Assembly (NCBI GenBank): GCA_945889235.1
Contig: CAMDBK010000051.1
Coordinates: 1-13,439 of the forward strand
DNA from: Chitinophaga pinensis
GTDB taxonomy: Bacteria > Bacteroidota > Bacteroidia > SXHM01
Reading direction: 5' to 3'
DNA length: 13,439 nucleotides
Positions 5,796 through 12,298 of this stretch are shown piece after piece. How positions within the stretch are numbered: the first letter of the stretch is position 1; each line of letters begins with the position of its first letter. The notes beneath the pieces were generated by a model, which did no database searches, was not told the origin of the DNA, and saw nothing but the letters and a program-made list of their open reading frames with translations. The translations under genes and the position numbers were made by a program.

Positions 5796-6263
5796 ATGCA
5801 ATCCTCCTTCCCCGTCCGTTACGGTCGCAACTACAAAGTAGTGTTAGCCATTGTGCTGCCCGGCCTTCTTACCTGGCCCTTTATACAAGCCATGCAGGTA
5901 CTCCCCGATATGCCCGAGTGGCTGGTATTTGTTACCATCTTTTCGTTTCTGGGTATCATCAGCATCTTCGCTGTCTGGATGGCAAAGCGGGTTTACCCCG
6001 CAGCAACCCTAAGCATAGATAATGAGAAGGTAAGCCTCCGGTTTGACCCCTCCAATTTCCTTAGTCCCGTAGATTTTACCTTCACCATTGCCGATATTAC
6101 CTCCGTTACCCTGCACGAAATAAGAGGTGATGAATACTACATCTTTGTAACCCAAAACCCAAGGCGCAAATTTCAATTATCTGCATCAACCTACAGTGTG
6201 GAAGATATTTTGCTTTTTAACGAAGCAATGGTTGAGATAAGTGAAAAGGTAAGGGGAGTATAA
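5796..6263 (+). CDS. Small membrane protein with two helices and a possible bacterial PH-like domain
   Basis: The protein is 155 aa from the ATG at 5796; a TTG at 5790 is also in frame. A short basic N-terminus (VRYGRNYK) precedes two membrane helices (about residues 15-33 and 42-62) joined by a short loop containing LPDMPEW. A soluble tail of about 90 residues follows and is rich in beta strands: ATLSIDNEKVSLRF, DFTFTIADITSVTLHEI, EYYIFVTQNPRRKFQLSAST. It ends in a helix (VEDILLFNEAMVEISEKV). The pattern of two helices followed by a strand-rich tail ending in a helix is like membrane-anchored bacterial PH (YdbS/YdbT-like) proteins, but no diagnostic motif is visible. It follows the T9SS cargo gene in the same direction, separated by a long hairpin, so it is probably transcribed separately. 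Confidence 0.7.
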   Translation: MQSSFPVRYGRNYKVVLAIVLPGLLTWPFIQAMQVLPDMPEWLVFVTIFSFLGIISIFAVWMAKRVYPAATLSIDNEKVSLRFDPSNFLSPVDFTFTIADITSVTLHEIRGDEYYIFVTQNPRRKFQLSASTYSVEDILLFNEAMVEISEKVRGV

Positions 6264-6266
6264 ATA

Positions 6267-6327
6267 CTCTGCGCTCTTTGCGCCTTTGCGAGAAACAAAA
6301 AACCTTTACGCTCTTAGCGCCTTTGCG
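6267..6327. repeat. Direct repeat of GCGCCTTTGCG type
   Basis: Two 24-base copies (6267-6290 and 6304-6327) match at 21 positions, separated by 13 A-rich bases. Each copy is itself made of related CTTTGCG units spaced by about nine bases. They fill the gap between the convergent membrane-protein and rpe genes and reach the rpe stop codon. I recall similar elements between genes in other Bacteroidota. Confidence 0.7.
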
Positions 6328-6328
6328 G

Positions 6329-6976
6329 TTAAATCTTTTTAAGTAAAGCAATCGTCTCAACCGGATTAGCCGAAGAAAAAACGAAGTTCCCTGCCACCAG
6401 TACATCAGCCCCTGCTTTAATAAGCTCGGCAGCATTACCGCTCCCCACACCGCCATCAATTTCAATGCGGGCTTTTGAGCCGGTGCTGTCAATCAGTTTG
6501 CGTAGTTTCTCTAATTTAGAAAAGGTGCCGGGAATAAACTTTTGTCCGCCAAAGCCGGGGTTTACACTCATCAGGCAAACCAAATCAATATCGGTAATAA
6601 TATCCTCTAATTGGTTAATCGCAGTATGTGGATTTATAGCAACCCCCGCCTGCATACCTGCAGCTTTTATCAGTTGCAGCGTACGGTCCAAATGCGGACT
6701 TGCCTCTAAATGCACGGTAAGAATATCAGCACCGGCATCTTTAAACTCCTGCACATAACGCTCGGGCTGTACAATCATCAGGTGTACATCCAAGGGCTTC
6801 TTCGCGTACTTCTTCACCTGCTTTATAACCGGAAACCCAAACGAAATATTAGGTACAAACACCCCGTCCATTACATCCACATGAAACCAGTCGGCATTGC
6901 TGCTGTTAATCATTTCCACTTCTTCACGAAGCTTGGAGAAATCTGCTGAGAGTATTGAAGGTGCTATTAGTGCCAT
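6329..6976 (-). CDS. rpe: Ribulose-phosphate 3-epimerase
   Basis: This enzyme interconverts D-ribulose 5-phosphate and D-xylulose 5-phosphate in the non-oxidative pentose phosphate pathway. The protein is 215 aa, near the usual 220. Seen: APSILSADF with Ser7 (5-13), FHVDVMDGVFVPN with metal ligands His32 and Asp34 (31-43), DVHLMI with His65 (63-68), the MSVNPGFGGQKF loop (136-147) and IEIDGGV with catalytic Asp174 (171-177). The final phosphate-binding AGNFVFSS (195-202) corresponds to the usual AGSaiF. The gene lies 96 bases behind rpoD in the same direction. The gap holds an inverted heptamer array and no clear promoter, so it may be read from the rpoD transcript. Confidence 0.97.
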   Translation of the reverse strand: MALIAPSILSADFSKLREEVEMINSSNADWFHVDVMDGVFVPNISFGFPVIKQVKKYAKKPLDVHLMIVQPERYVQEFKDAGADILTVHLEASPHLDRTLQLIKAAGMQAGVAINPHTAINQLEDIITDIDLVCLMSVNPGFGGQKFIPGTFSKLEKLRKLIDSTGSKARIEIDGGVGSGNAAELIKAGADVLVAGNFVFSSANPVETIALLKKI

Positions 6977-6983
6977 GTTTTTA

Positions 6984-7073
6984 GTTCAAAGTTTTAATGT
7001 TCAAAGTCCAAAGTTAGAAGTTTAAATTGGTGTGAACATTGAACTTTAAAACTTTCAACATTGAACTTGAAAC
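6984..7073. repeat. Inverted pair of GTTNNAA heptanucleotide arrays between rpoD and rpe
   Basis: Plus-strand units: GTTCAAA, GTTTTAA, one extra T, GTTCAAA, GTCCAAA, GTTAGAA, GTTTAAA (6984-7026). After an eight-base spacer, the minus strand carries GTTTCAA, GTTCAAT, GTTGAAA, GTTTTAA, one extra A, GTTCAAT, GTT (7073-7035). The arms could pair as a long AT-rich hairpin. The array abuts the rpoD stop codon and ends seven bases before the rpe start codon. Confidence 0.85.
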
Positions 7074-7936
7074 TACCCAAGATATGTTTTCAAAATTTTA
7101 CTTCTTGAAACATGTTTCAATCTGCGAAGGGCTTTCTCCTTTACCTGACGCACCCGTTCACGGGTAAGGTCAAACTTTTCGCCTATTTCTTCCAGCGTAA
7201 GTGCATGCTTCTCATTCAACCCGAAATAATATCGCAACACATCCGCCTCCCGCTCCGATAGTGTTGTAAGGGCACGCTCAATTTCCTTGCGAAGTGAGTC
7301 GGTAAGCAAACCCGCTTCGGGACTAGGGCTGTCACCACTCTTCACCACATCATACATGTTACTGTCTTCACCGTTTATCAACGGTGCGTCCATGGAAACG
7401 TGACGTCCAGCATTTTTCATGCTTTCCTTAACTTCCGTTTCGGTAAGATCAAGCATTTCGGCAATTTCGGCAACCGTTGGCTCACGCTCAAACTCCTGTT
7501 CCAGCTTTGAAAATGCTTTGTTAATTTTATTAATAGAACCTATTTTATTCAGCGGAAGCCTCACTATCCGTGATTGTTCAGCCAGCGCCTGCAAAATACT
7601 CTGGCGAATCCACCACACCGCATAAGAGATAAACTTAAATCCACGCGTTTCATCAAAACGCTGCGCAGCTTTAATTAGTCCAAGGTTGCCTTCATTAATC
7701 AAATCCGGCAAACTCAACCCCTGATTTTGGTATTGCTTTGACACCGAAACCACAAAGCGCAGGTTGGCTTTGGTTAGTTTTTCAAGGGCTTTTATATCAC
7801 CCTTTTTTATTTTCTGAGCAAGGGTAACTTCTTCTTCAGCTGTAATGAGTTCTACCCTGCCTATTTCCTGTAAATATTTATCGAGTGATGCATTTTCGCG
7901 GTTGGTAACCTGCTTGGTTATTTTTAGCTGCCTCAT
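7073..7936 (-). CDS. rpoD: Primary RNA polymerase sigma factor (sigma-70, Bacteroidetes SigA type)
   Basis: This directs RNA polymerase to housekeeping promoters. At 287 aa it is the short form typical of Bacteroidota, without region 1.1 and the large non-conserved insert. Region 1.2 covers about residues 17-50 (LDKYLQEIGRVELITAEEE). Regions 2.1-2.4 cover about 55-123 (NLRFVVSVSKQY, LPDLINEGNLGLIKAAQRFDETRGFKFISYAVWWIRQSI), with the core-binding and -10 melting aromatic residues. Regions 3.0-3.2 follow (about 124-215), with SMDAPLINGED leading into the finger. Region 4 (about 218-287) has LSEREADVLRYYFGL and the -35-binding helix-turn-helix LTLEEIGEKFDLTRERVRQVKEKALRRL. Sigma factors of this group use the TAnnTTTG/TTTG promoters marked elsewhere in this window. 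rpe follows on the same strand. Confidence 0.97.
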   Translation of the reverse strand: MRQLKITKQVTNRENASLDKYLQEIGRVELITAEEEVTLAQKIKKGDIKALEKLTKANLRFVVSVSKQYQNQGLSLPDLINEGNLGLIKAAQRFDETRGFKFISYAVWWIRQSILQALAEQSRIVRLPLNKIGSINKINKAFSKLEQEFEREPTVAEIAEMLDLTETEVKESMKNAGRHVSMDAPLINGEDSNMYDVVKSGDSPSPEAGLLTDSLRKEIERALTTLSEREADVLRYYFGLNEKHALTLEEIGEKFDLTRERVRQVKEKALRRLKHVSRSKILKTYLG

Positions 7937-8078
7937 GTGAAATACCTGATTTTAGTAGGTTTGTAAAAGGTTGGCTGGTCTTATTTACTGCGAAACGGGC
8001 AGCTAAAAGTAAAATTTTACTTGAACGAAAATAAAAAAGGACGAAAATATTTTAGAGGGTAAGCAAAAGATAAAACCT

Positions 8079-8086
8079 TAAATTTG
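8079..8086 (+). promoter_or_regulatory. Bacteroidetes -7 promoter element for the DUF4160/DUF2442 pair
   Basis: TAAATTTG matches TAnnTTTG exactly and lies 20 bases before the ATG at 8107, which gives a short leader. No convincing -33 TTTG is seen. Confidence 0.5.
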
Positions 8087-8106
8087 TTGCAGCATACCTA
8101 AGAGCG

Positions 8107-8391
8107 ATGGGAAAACTTTTGATTTTAGCCAGATATATTTTTCTTATTTATGGCAGTGATATTTCAGAAAAAAGAAGGCACATACATGTAACTTTTGCCC
8201 ACAGAGGATATAAAAAGAGTTGTAAATTTTGGTTAGAACCTCAAATAACGCTTGACGAAAATAAGCAAGGTGATTTTACACCAAAAGAATTGAAAGAAAT
8301 TGAAAAACTAATTGAAGAGAACAAAGAAGATTTATTGAAACAATTAGAGTTATTTTATGATAATAAACCTGTTAAAGCAATAAGAAAATGA
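8107..8391 (+). CDS. DUF4160 domain protein, first gene of a coupled pair
   Basis: The protein is 94 aa. The N-terminal half (YIFLIYGSDISEKRRHIHVTFAHRGYKKSCKFWLEPQITL) carries the pattern I associate with DUF4160: a short strand, then 'HPPHVHV'-like residues (here RRHIHV), then K-W-LEP. The C-terminal half is a charged helix (TPKELKEIEKLIEENKEDLLKQLELFYDNK), also usual for the family. The expected double proline before HVHV is replaced by RR. The stop codon overlaps the next start as ATGA (8388-8391), so the two genes are translationally coupled. DUF4160 and DUF2442 genes are commonly adjacent. They have the size and layout of a toxin-antitoxin module, but I know of no firm activity, and roles here are inference. 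Confidence 0.85.
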   Translation: MGKLLILARYIFLIYGSDISEKRRHIHVTFAHRGYKKSCKFWLEPQITLDENKQGDFTPKELKEIEKLIEENKEDLLKQLELFYDNKPVKAIRK

Positions 8392-8627
8392 GCACAGAAG
8401 TTATAAACCTACCTAAGATAAAATCAGTAGAGTTTCTGAACAGTTCAATTATGTTTATTCATTTGGCTAATGATAGAACCTTTCTTGTTCCCCTTGACCA
8501 ATTCCCTACAATTAAGAAACTAACTACAGAACAAAAAAAGGACTACGAAATCATCGATGATGCACACCTCTCTTTTCTCGCAATTGATGATGTATTTTCT
8601 GTTGCCGAGCTACTGGGAATGAAATAG
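8388..8627 (+). CDS. DUF2442 domain protein, second gene of the coupled pair
   Basis: The protein is 79 aa. It follows the DUF2442 layout: IKSVEFLNSSIMFIHLANDRTFLVPLDQFPTIKKL (two strands with a 'dg' type turn and the P-L-D-F/Q-P motif) and then YEIIDDAHLSFLAIDDVFSVAELLGM (family: ...i....g.girWp.lDeDisve.LL). Such proteins are small and soluble, and some carry a C-terminal DNA-binding extension, which is absent here. Its ATG is embedded in the stop region of the DUF4160 gene, so expression is tied to it. A strong bidirectional terminator lies right behind it. If the pair is a toxin-antitoxin module, the order does not tell which member is the toxin. Confidence 0.85.
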   Translation: MSTEVINLPKIKSVEFLNSSIMFIHLANDRTFLVPLDQFPTIKKLTTEQKKDYEIIDDAHLSFLAIDDVFSVAELLGMK

Positions 8628-8654
8628 TAGTTTACAGTTGATATAACGGAAATA

Positions 8655-8686
8655 AAAAAGGGGCGGAAATATTTCCGCCCCTTTTT
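8655..8686. terminator. Strong bidirectional intrinsic terminator
   Basis: A perfect 32-base inverted repeat (AAAAAGGGGCGGAAAT and its complement). The G+C-rich stem is flanked by A5/T5 on both sides and has AAATATTT as the natural loop. It lies between the converging DUF2442 and pnp genes and can serve both. Confidence 0.9.
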
Positions 8687-8705
8687 ATCAAATATAATTC
8701 AGAGA

Positions 8706-10844
8706 TTAATTCTCCTGTGCAGTTTTCTCAGGCTTAGGTAACAATACCTTGCGTGAAAGTTTCAGCTTGCCGGTTTTCTTATCAACCTCAATCAGCTTCA
8801 CCTCAATTTCCTGACCTTCTTTCAGGGCATCTTCTACTTTTTCTAATCTGCGGTGCTCAATTTCTGAGATGTGCAGCAGTCCGTCTTTTCCGGGCATGAT
8901 CTCTACAAAGGCGCCAAACGGCATAATAGATTTTACTTTTCCTTTATAAATTTCGCCTACTTCAGGGCTTGCAGTAATGCCTTTGATTTTGGCAACTACT
9001 TTATCAATCGCTTCTTTGTTATCGGCAAGAATATCAATGATACCCATTCCGTTTACTTCTTCAATAGAAATGGTAGCACCGGTTTCGCGTTGCATTTCCT
9101 GTATCACTTTTCCTCCAGGCCCTATGATAGCACCAATGAAATCTTTAGCAATTGTCATCTTCACTACACGCGGAGCATGTGGTTTGTAATCTTCACGCGG
9201 AGCAGCAAGTGTTTTGCCCATTTCATTCAAAATGTGCAGACGACCTTGTTTTGCCTGTTGCAATGCTTCCGCCAAAACTGCGTAAGACAATCCATCAACT
9301 TTCAAATCCATCTGGCAGCCAACGATACCGTCTTTTGTTCCGGTAACTTTAAAATCCATATCACCTAAATGGTCTTCATCTCCAAGAATATCAGACAATA
9401 CTGCATATTTACCGGTGCTGTCAGCAATAAGTCCCATTGCAATACCCGAAACCGGTTTTTTCAATTTAATACCTGCATCCATCAGTGCCAGTGTCCCTGC
9501 ACAAACAGTCGCCATTGAAGACGAACCATTTGATTCCAGAATATCAGAAACCACACGCACCGTGTAAGGGTTTTCTTCTGCTGTTGGCAGCATTTGTTTC
9601 AATGAGCGCATGGCAAGGTTTCCGTGTCCTACTTCTCTTCTTCCAACACCACGGTTAGGTCTTGCCTCACCGGTTGAAAATGATGGGAAGTTATAGTGCA
9701 ACAGGAAATTGTTTTTTCCTTCAAATACAGCTCCGTCAATAATTTGTTCGTCTTGTTTGCTACCCAATGTAACGGTAGTCAATGATTGTGTTTCACCACG
9801 AGTGAAAATTGCAGAACCGTGCGCAGAAGGCAGGTAATCCACTTCACTCCATATAGCGCGTATTTCATCCAGCTTGCGACCATCCAGACGTGTCCGTTCG
9901 TTCAATACCGAATCGCGGATGGCATCTTTTTCTACATCATGGAAATATTTACCGATAAGCGCTTTCTTCGCTGCTGCATCTTCCGGTGTAAGTGTTGCCA
10001 CAAACTCTGCTTTAATAGCATCAAAAGCTGCTTTGCGCTCCGTTTTATTTGGATTACCTTTTTTTGCTACTGCGTAGCATTTATCGTAGGTTGCTTTTGC
10101 AATCTGTGCTTGCAGTTCAAGGTCGCTTTCTTCGTGATTATAAGTTCTTTTCACTTTGCTTTTCTCCACCTTCGCTGCTAATTCCACCTGAGCCTGGCAC
10201 TGTAATTTAATGGCTTCGTGAGCAACTTTAATTGCTTCAATCATTTCATCTTCCGAAACCTCTTTCATTTCGCCTTCCACCATGTTGATGTCTTTCAGAG
10301 AACCTGCAACGATGATATCAAGCGTTGCATTTGCCATTTCAGAGCGAAGTGGGTTTACAACATATTTTCCGTCAATTTTAGCAACACGCACTTCCGAAAT
10401 AGGCCCGTTGAAAGGAATATCAGAAATGCTGATTGCTGCCGAAGCAGCAAGTCCTGCCAATGAATCTGGCAGAATATCTTTGTCAGAAGAAATCAGGGAA
10501 ATCATCACCTGCACATCCGCATGGTAATCATTAGGGAAAAGCGGGCGCAATGCACGGTCAACAATACGTGAAATCAGAATTTCATATTCAGATAAGCGTG
10601 CTTCGCGTTTAAAAAAACCACCGGGAAATCTTCCTACGGCAGCATATTTTTCCTGGTAATCAACAGATAGGGGCAAGAAATCAGTTCCCGGTTTTGCTTC
10701 TTTGTTGGAAACAACGGTAGCAAGCAGCATGGTGTTTCCTGTGCGGAGAACGATAGAGCCATCAGCCTGTTTGGCAAGTTTGCCGGTTTCAATAGTGATG
10801 GTTTTGCCATCAGCCATTGTAATAGTTTGTGTTAGTATATTCAC
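8706..10844 (-). CDS. pnp: Polyribonucleotide nucleotidyltransferase (polynucleotide phosphorylase)
   Basis: This is a phosphorolytic 3'-5' exoribonuclease that degrades mRNA to nucleoside diphosphates and can add tails. It acts as a trimer and often joins the RNA degradosome. The protein is 712 aa, normal length. Domains: first RNase PH (about 10-145), helical linker (about 150-305, with a charged segment 225-300), second RNase PH (about 318-545), KH (about 558-620, with IIGPGGKV at 573-580) and S1 (about 629-698). FKREARLSEYEILISRIVDRALRP and ILGDEDHLGDMDFKV are intact, with Asp489 and Asp495 at the catalytic positions. The start is GTG at 10844; the first ATG is at 10817 and would remove only nine residues. 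It follows rpsO as in many bacteria, with a terminator-like hairpin between them. Confidence 0.97.
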   Translation of the reverse strand: MNILTQTITMADGKTITIETGKLAKQADGSIVLRTGNTMLLATVVSNKEAKPGTDFLPLSVDYQEKYAAVGRFPGGFFKREARLSEYEILISRIVDRALRPLFPNDYHADVQVMISLISSDKDILPDSLAGLAASAAISISDIPFNGPISEVRVAKIDGKYVVNPLRSEMANATLDIIVAGSLKDINMVEGEMKEVSEDEMIEAIKVAHEAIKLQCQAQVELAAKVEKSKVKRTYNHEESDLELQAQIAKATYDKCYAVAKKGNPNKTERKAAFDAIKAEFVATLTPEDAAAKKALIGKYFHDVEKDAIRDSVLNERTRLDGRKLDEIRAIWSEVDYLPSAHGSAIFTRGETQSLTTVTLGSKQDEQIIDGAVFEGKNNFLLHYNFPSFSTGEARPNRGVGRREVGHGNLAMRSLKQMLPTAEENPYTVRVVSDILESNGSSSMATVCAGTLALMDAGIKLKKPVSGIAMGLIADSTGKYAVLSDILGDEDHLGDMDFKVTGTKDGIVGCQMDLKVDGLSYAVLAEALQQAKQGRLHILNEMGKTLAAPREDYKPHAPRVVKMTIAKDFIGAIIGPGGKVIQEMQRETGATISIEEVNGMGIIDILADNKEAIDKVVAKIKGITASPEVGEIYKGKVKSIMPFGAFVEIMPGKDGLLHISEIEHRRLEKVEDALKEGQEIEVKLIEVDKKTGKLKLSRKVLLPKPEKTAQEN

Positions 10845-10847
10845 GTG

Positions 10848-10874
10848 TTAAATTATTAAATTGTTAAATTATTG
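10848..10874. repeat. Octanucleotide array in the pnp leader
   Basis: Period-8 units TTAAATTA, TTAAATTG, TTAAATTA, then TTG. It begins three bases upstream of the pnp GTG start, so it occupies the untranslated leader and would keep the initiation region unstructured. Confidence 0.65.
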
Positions 10875-10933
10875 TCAAGCTGAGCGTAGTCGAAGCACCT
10901 TATCATTGCCCCTCTGCTACGCTCGGGGTGACA
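10873..10933. repeat. Interspersed inverted repeat of GAGCGTAGTCGAAG type
   Basis: Arms at 10873-10889 and 10917-10933 match in 14 of 17 positions as reverse complements, around a 27-base loop. The sequence (TGTCA..CTGAGCGTAGTCGAAG..CTACGCTC..GGTGACA) is of a type I recall as very common between genes in Bacteroidota. It lies between rpsO and pnp. Confidence 0.7.
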
Positions 10934-10946
10934 TGAACAAATAACG

Positions 10947-10976
10947 AAAAAAGGCAATTTAAGAATTGCCTTTTTT
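10947..10976. terminator. Intrinsic terminator after rpsO
   Basis: The arms AAAAAAGGCAATT and AATTGCCTTTTTT pair perfectly over 13 bp around the loop TAAG. On the minus strand the stem ends in T6, 16 bases past the rpsO stop. It may give partial termination before pnp, as in the rpsO-pnp operons of other bacteria. Confidence 0.85.
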
Positions 10977-10992
10977 CTATTATCTGCGGAAT

Positions 10993-11262
10993 TTATTTCC
11001 TTATTTTGAGTTTCTTGATGACTTCTCTGTAGGCTTCAATATCCTTGTTTTTGAGGTATCCAAGGATGCTGTTGCGTTTACCTACTAAGTTTACAAGCGC
11101 ACGTTGCGTGCCAAAATCTTTGTGGTTTTTTTTGAGGTGTTCGGTCAGGTGGTTTATTCTTAGTGTGAATAATGCTGCCTGTCCTTCGGTAGAGCCTGTG
11201 TCTTTAGCTGATTTACCGTGTTTTTTGAAAACTTCTTGTTTCTTTTCTTTTGTTAAATACAT
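10993..11262 (-). CDS. rpsO: 30S ribosomal protein S15
   Basis: S15 is a primary 16S rRNA-binding protein that helps to nucleate the 30S platform. At 89 aa it has the standard length. It is all helical and basic. The family segment DTGSTEGQAALFTLRINHLTEHLKKNHKDFGTQRALVNLVGKRNSILGYL (about residues 21-70) is intact, including the His and Asp of the KNHKDFGTQR loop that contact the rRNA three-way junction. A well-formed promoter lies about 50 bases upstream and a terminator directly downstream; pnp follows on the same strand. Some bacteria autoregulate rpsO through its leader, but I see no recognisable pseudoknot here. Confidence 0.98.
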   Translation of the reverse strand: MYLTKEKKQEVFKKHGKSAKDTGSTEGQAALFTLRINHLTEHLKKNHKDFGTQRALVNLVGKRNSILGYLKNKDIEAYREVIKKLKIRK

Positions 11263-11309
11263 GATGCGTCTTTTTGCGTCTTTGTTTGTTTTTTCGTTTT
11301 ATAGGGGTG

Positions 11310-11339
11310 CAAATGTAGAAATTTATTCCTAACACCCAA
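11310..11339 (-). promoter_or_regulatory. Bacteroidetes-type promoter of rpsO
   Basis: On the minus strand, TTG (11339-11337) is followed after 19 bases by TACATTTG (11317-11310), an exact TAnnTTTG with the expected spacing. The predicted start is near 11303, leaving about 40 bases of A-rich leader before the rpsO ATG. This is the best two-box promoter in the window. Confidence 0.65.
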
Positions 11340-11353
11340 CATCCCTGAAAAAA

Positions 11354-12211
11354 TTAATCAGCAAAGAACTTCAGCGTTTGGGCGAGCCTGCTTTTCAGGT
11401 TCTTCCGTTCTACAATAAAATCAAGAAAACCATGTTCCAGTAAAAACTCAGAAGTCTGGAAATCTTTAGGTAAATCTTTCCCTATGGTTTCCCTTACCAC
11501 GCGCGGTCCGGCAAAGCCAATTAATGCACCCGGCTCGGCAATATTCAAATCGCCAAGCATGGCGTAAGAAGCGGTAACTCCCCCCGTTGTTGGGTCAGTG
11601 ATTAAAGAGATATAAGGAATTTTTGCTTTGCCAAGTTGTGCAAGTTTAACAGAAGTTTTAGCCATCTGCATCAGCGAGTGTGCAGCTTCCATCATCCTTG
11701 CCCCACCTGATTTTGAGATAATAATCAATGGCGTTTTCTTTTTAATGCAGCAATCAATAGCTCGTGAAATTTTTTCACCTACAACTGCGCCCATTGAACC
11801 ACCGATAAAGGTAAAATCCATGCAGGCAATCATTACATCATTTCCTTCAATTTTTCCTGTTGCAGTTGATATGGCATCTTTCAAACCTGTTTTTTTTTCC
11901 GAAGCGGCTAAACGCTCGGTATATTTTTGTGTGTCAGTAAAATTAAGCGGGTCGGCAGAAACAAGATTGGCATTGACCTCTTTGAATTTTCCATCGTCAA
12001 ATAATATTGCAAAATATTCTGCAGAACCTATTCGCTGGTGATGATTACACTTTTGGCAAACCCAAAGATGTGAAGCATTGTCATTGGTGTCAACTATATG
12101 TTTGCACGAAGAGCATTTATACCACAACCCTTCAGGAGCTTCTTTTTTCTCACGTGTTGAGGTAGTGATGCCTCCGCGAATACGTTTAAACCAACTTACT
12201 TTTTCAGCCAA
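11354..12211 (-). CDS. accD: Acetyl-CoA carboxylase carboxyltransferase subunit beta
   Basis: This is the beta half of the carboxyltransferase that moves CO2 from carboxybiotin to acetyl-CoA, making malonyl-CoA for fatty acid synthesis. It works with AccA, which is not in this window. The protein is 285 aa, usual for the family. The zinc ribbon is complete: Cys33, Cys36, Cys52 and Cys55 in YKCSSC...VCQKC. The crotonase-type core shows FIGGSMGAVVGEKI (135-148), ISKSGGARMMEA (165-176), TDPTTGGVTASYAMLGD (205-221) and GFAGPRVVRETI (232-243). The start is TTG at 12211: no in-frame ATG or GTG occurs upstream before a stop, and homologues begin near SWFKR. It is preceded by a heptamer array and no clear promoter, so it may be co-transcribed with the aldolase gene. 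Confidence 0.96.
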   Translation of the reverse strand: MAEKVSWFKRIRGGITTSTREKKEAPEGLWYKCSSCKHIVDTNDNASHLWVCQKCNHHQRIGSAEYFAILFDDGKFKEVNANLVSADPLNFTDTQKYTERLAASEKKTGLKDAISTATGKIEGNDVMIACMDFTFIGGSMGAVVGEKISRAIDCCIKKKTPLIIISKSGGARMMEAAHSLMQMAKTSVKLAQLGKAKIPYISLITDPTTGGVTASYAMLGDLNIAEPGALIGFAGPRVVRETIGKDLPKDFQTSEFLLEHGFLDFIVERKNLKSRLAQTLKFFAD

Positions 12212-12218
12212 CTTATTT

Positions 12219-12297
12219 AGTGATTTAGTGAATTTGTGATTTGTGGATTAAAAGTAATCAATATCTCAAATCTCACATCTGAAATCTAATTTCTGTT
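12219..12297. repeat. Inverted pair of heptanucleotide arrays between fbaB and accD
   Basis: The right arm has exact period 7: ATCTCAA, ATCTCAC, ATCTGAA, ATCTAAT, TTCTGTT (12263-12297). The left arm (12219-12249) has GTGATTT-type units of 7-8 bases that are roughly complementary to it. The array ends one base before the aldolase stop codon and runs to eight bases before the accD TTG start, so it makes up nearly the whole 87-base gap. Confidence 0.75.
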
Positions 12298-12298
12298 T

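Noticed and set aside
5762..6022. Alternative 86-codon frame over the membrane protein gene
   Set aside because: It begins in the inverted repeat and overlaps a frame with clear membrane helices and better codon use.
8871..10527. Several plus-strand frames of 64-165 codons opposite pnp
   Set aside because: These are antisense shadows of a full-length, motif-complete pnp gene. They show no domain features.
1541..12297. CRISPR array, insertion sequence or phage origin for the repeats
   Set aside because: Repeats are short, degenerate and tandem or inverted without regular unique spacers. No cas, transposase or integrase gene is present in the window.
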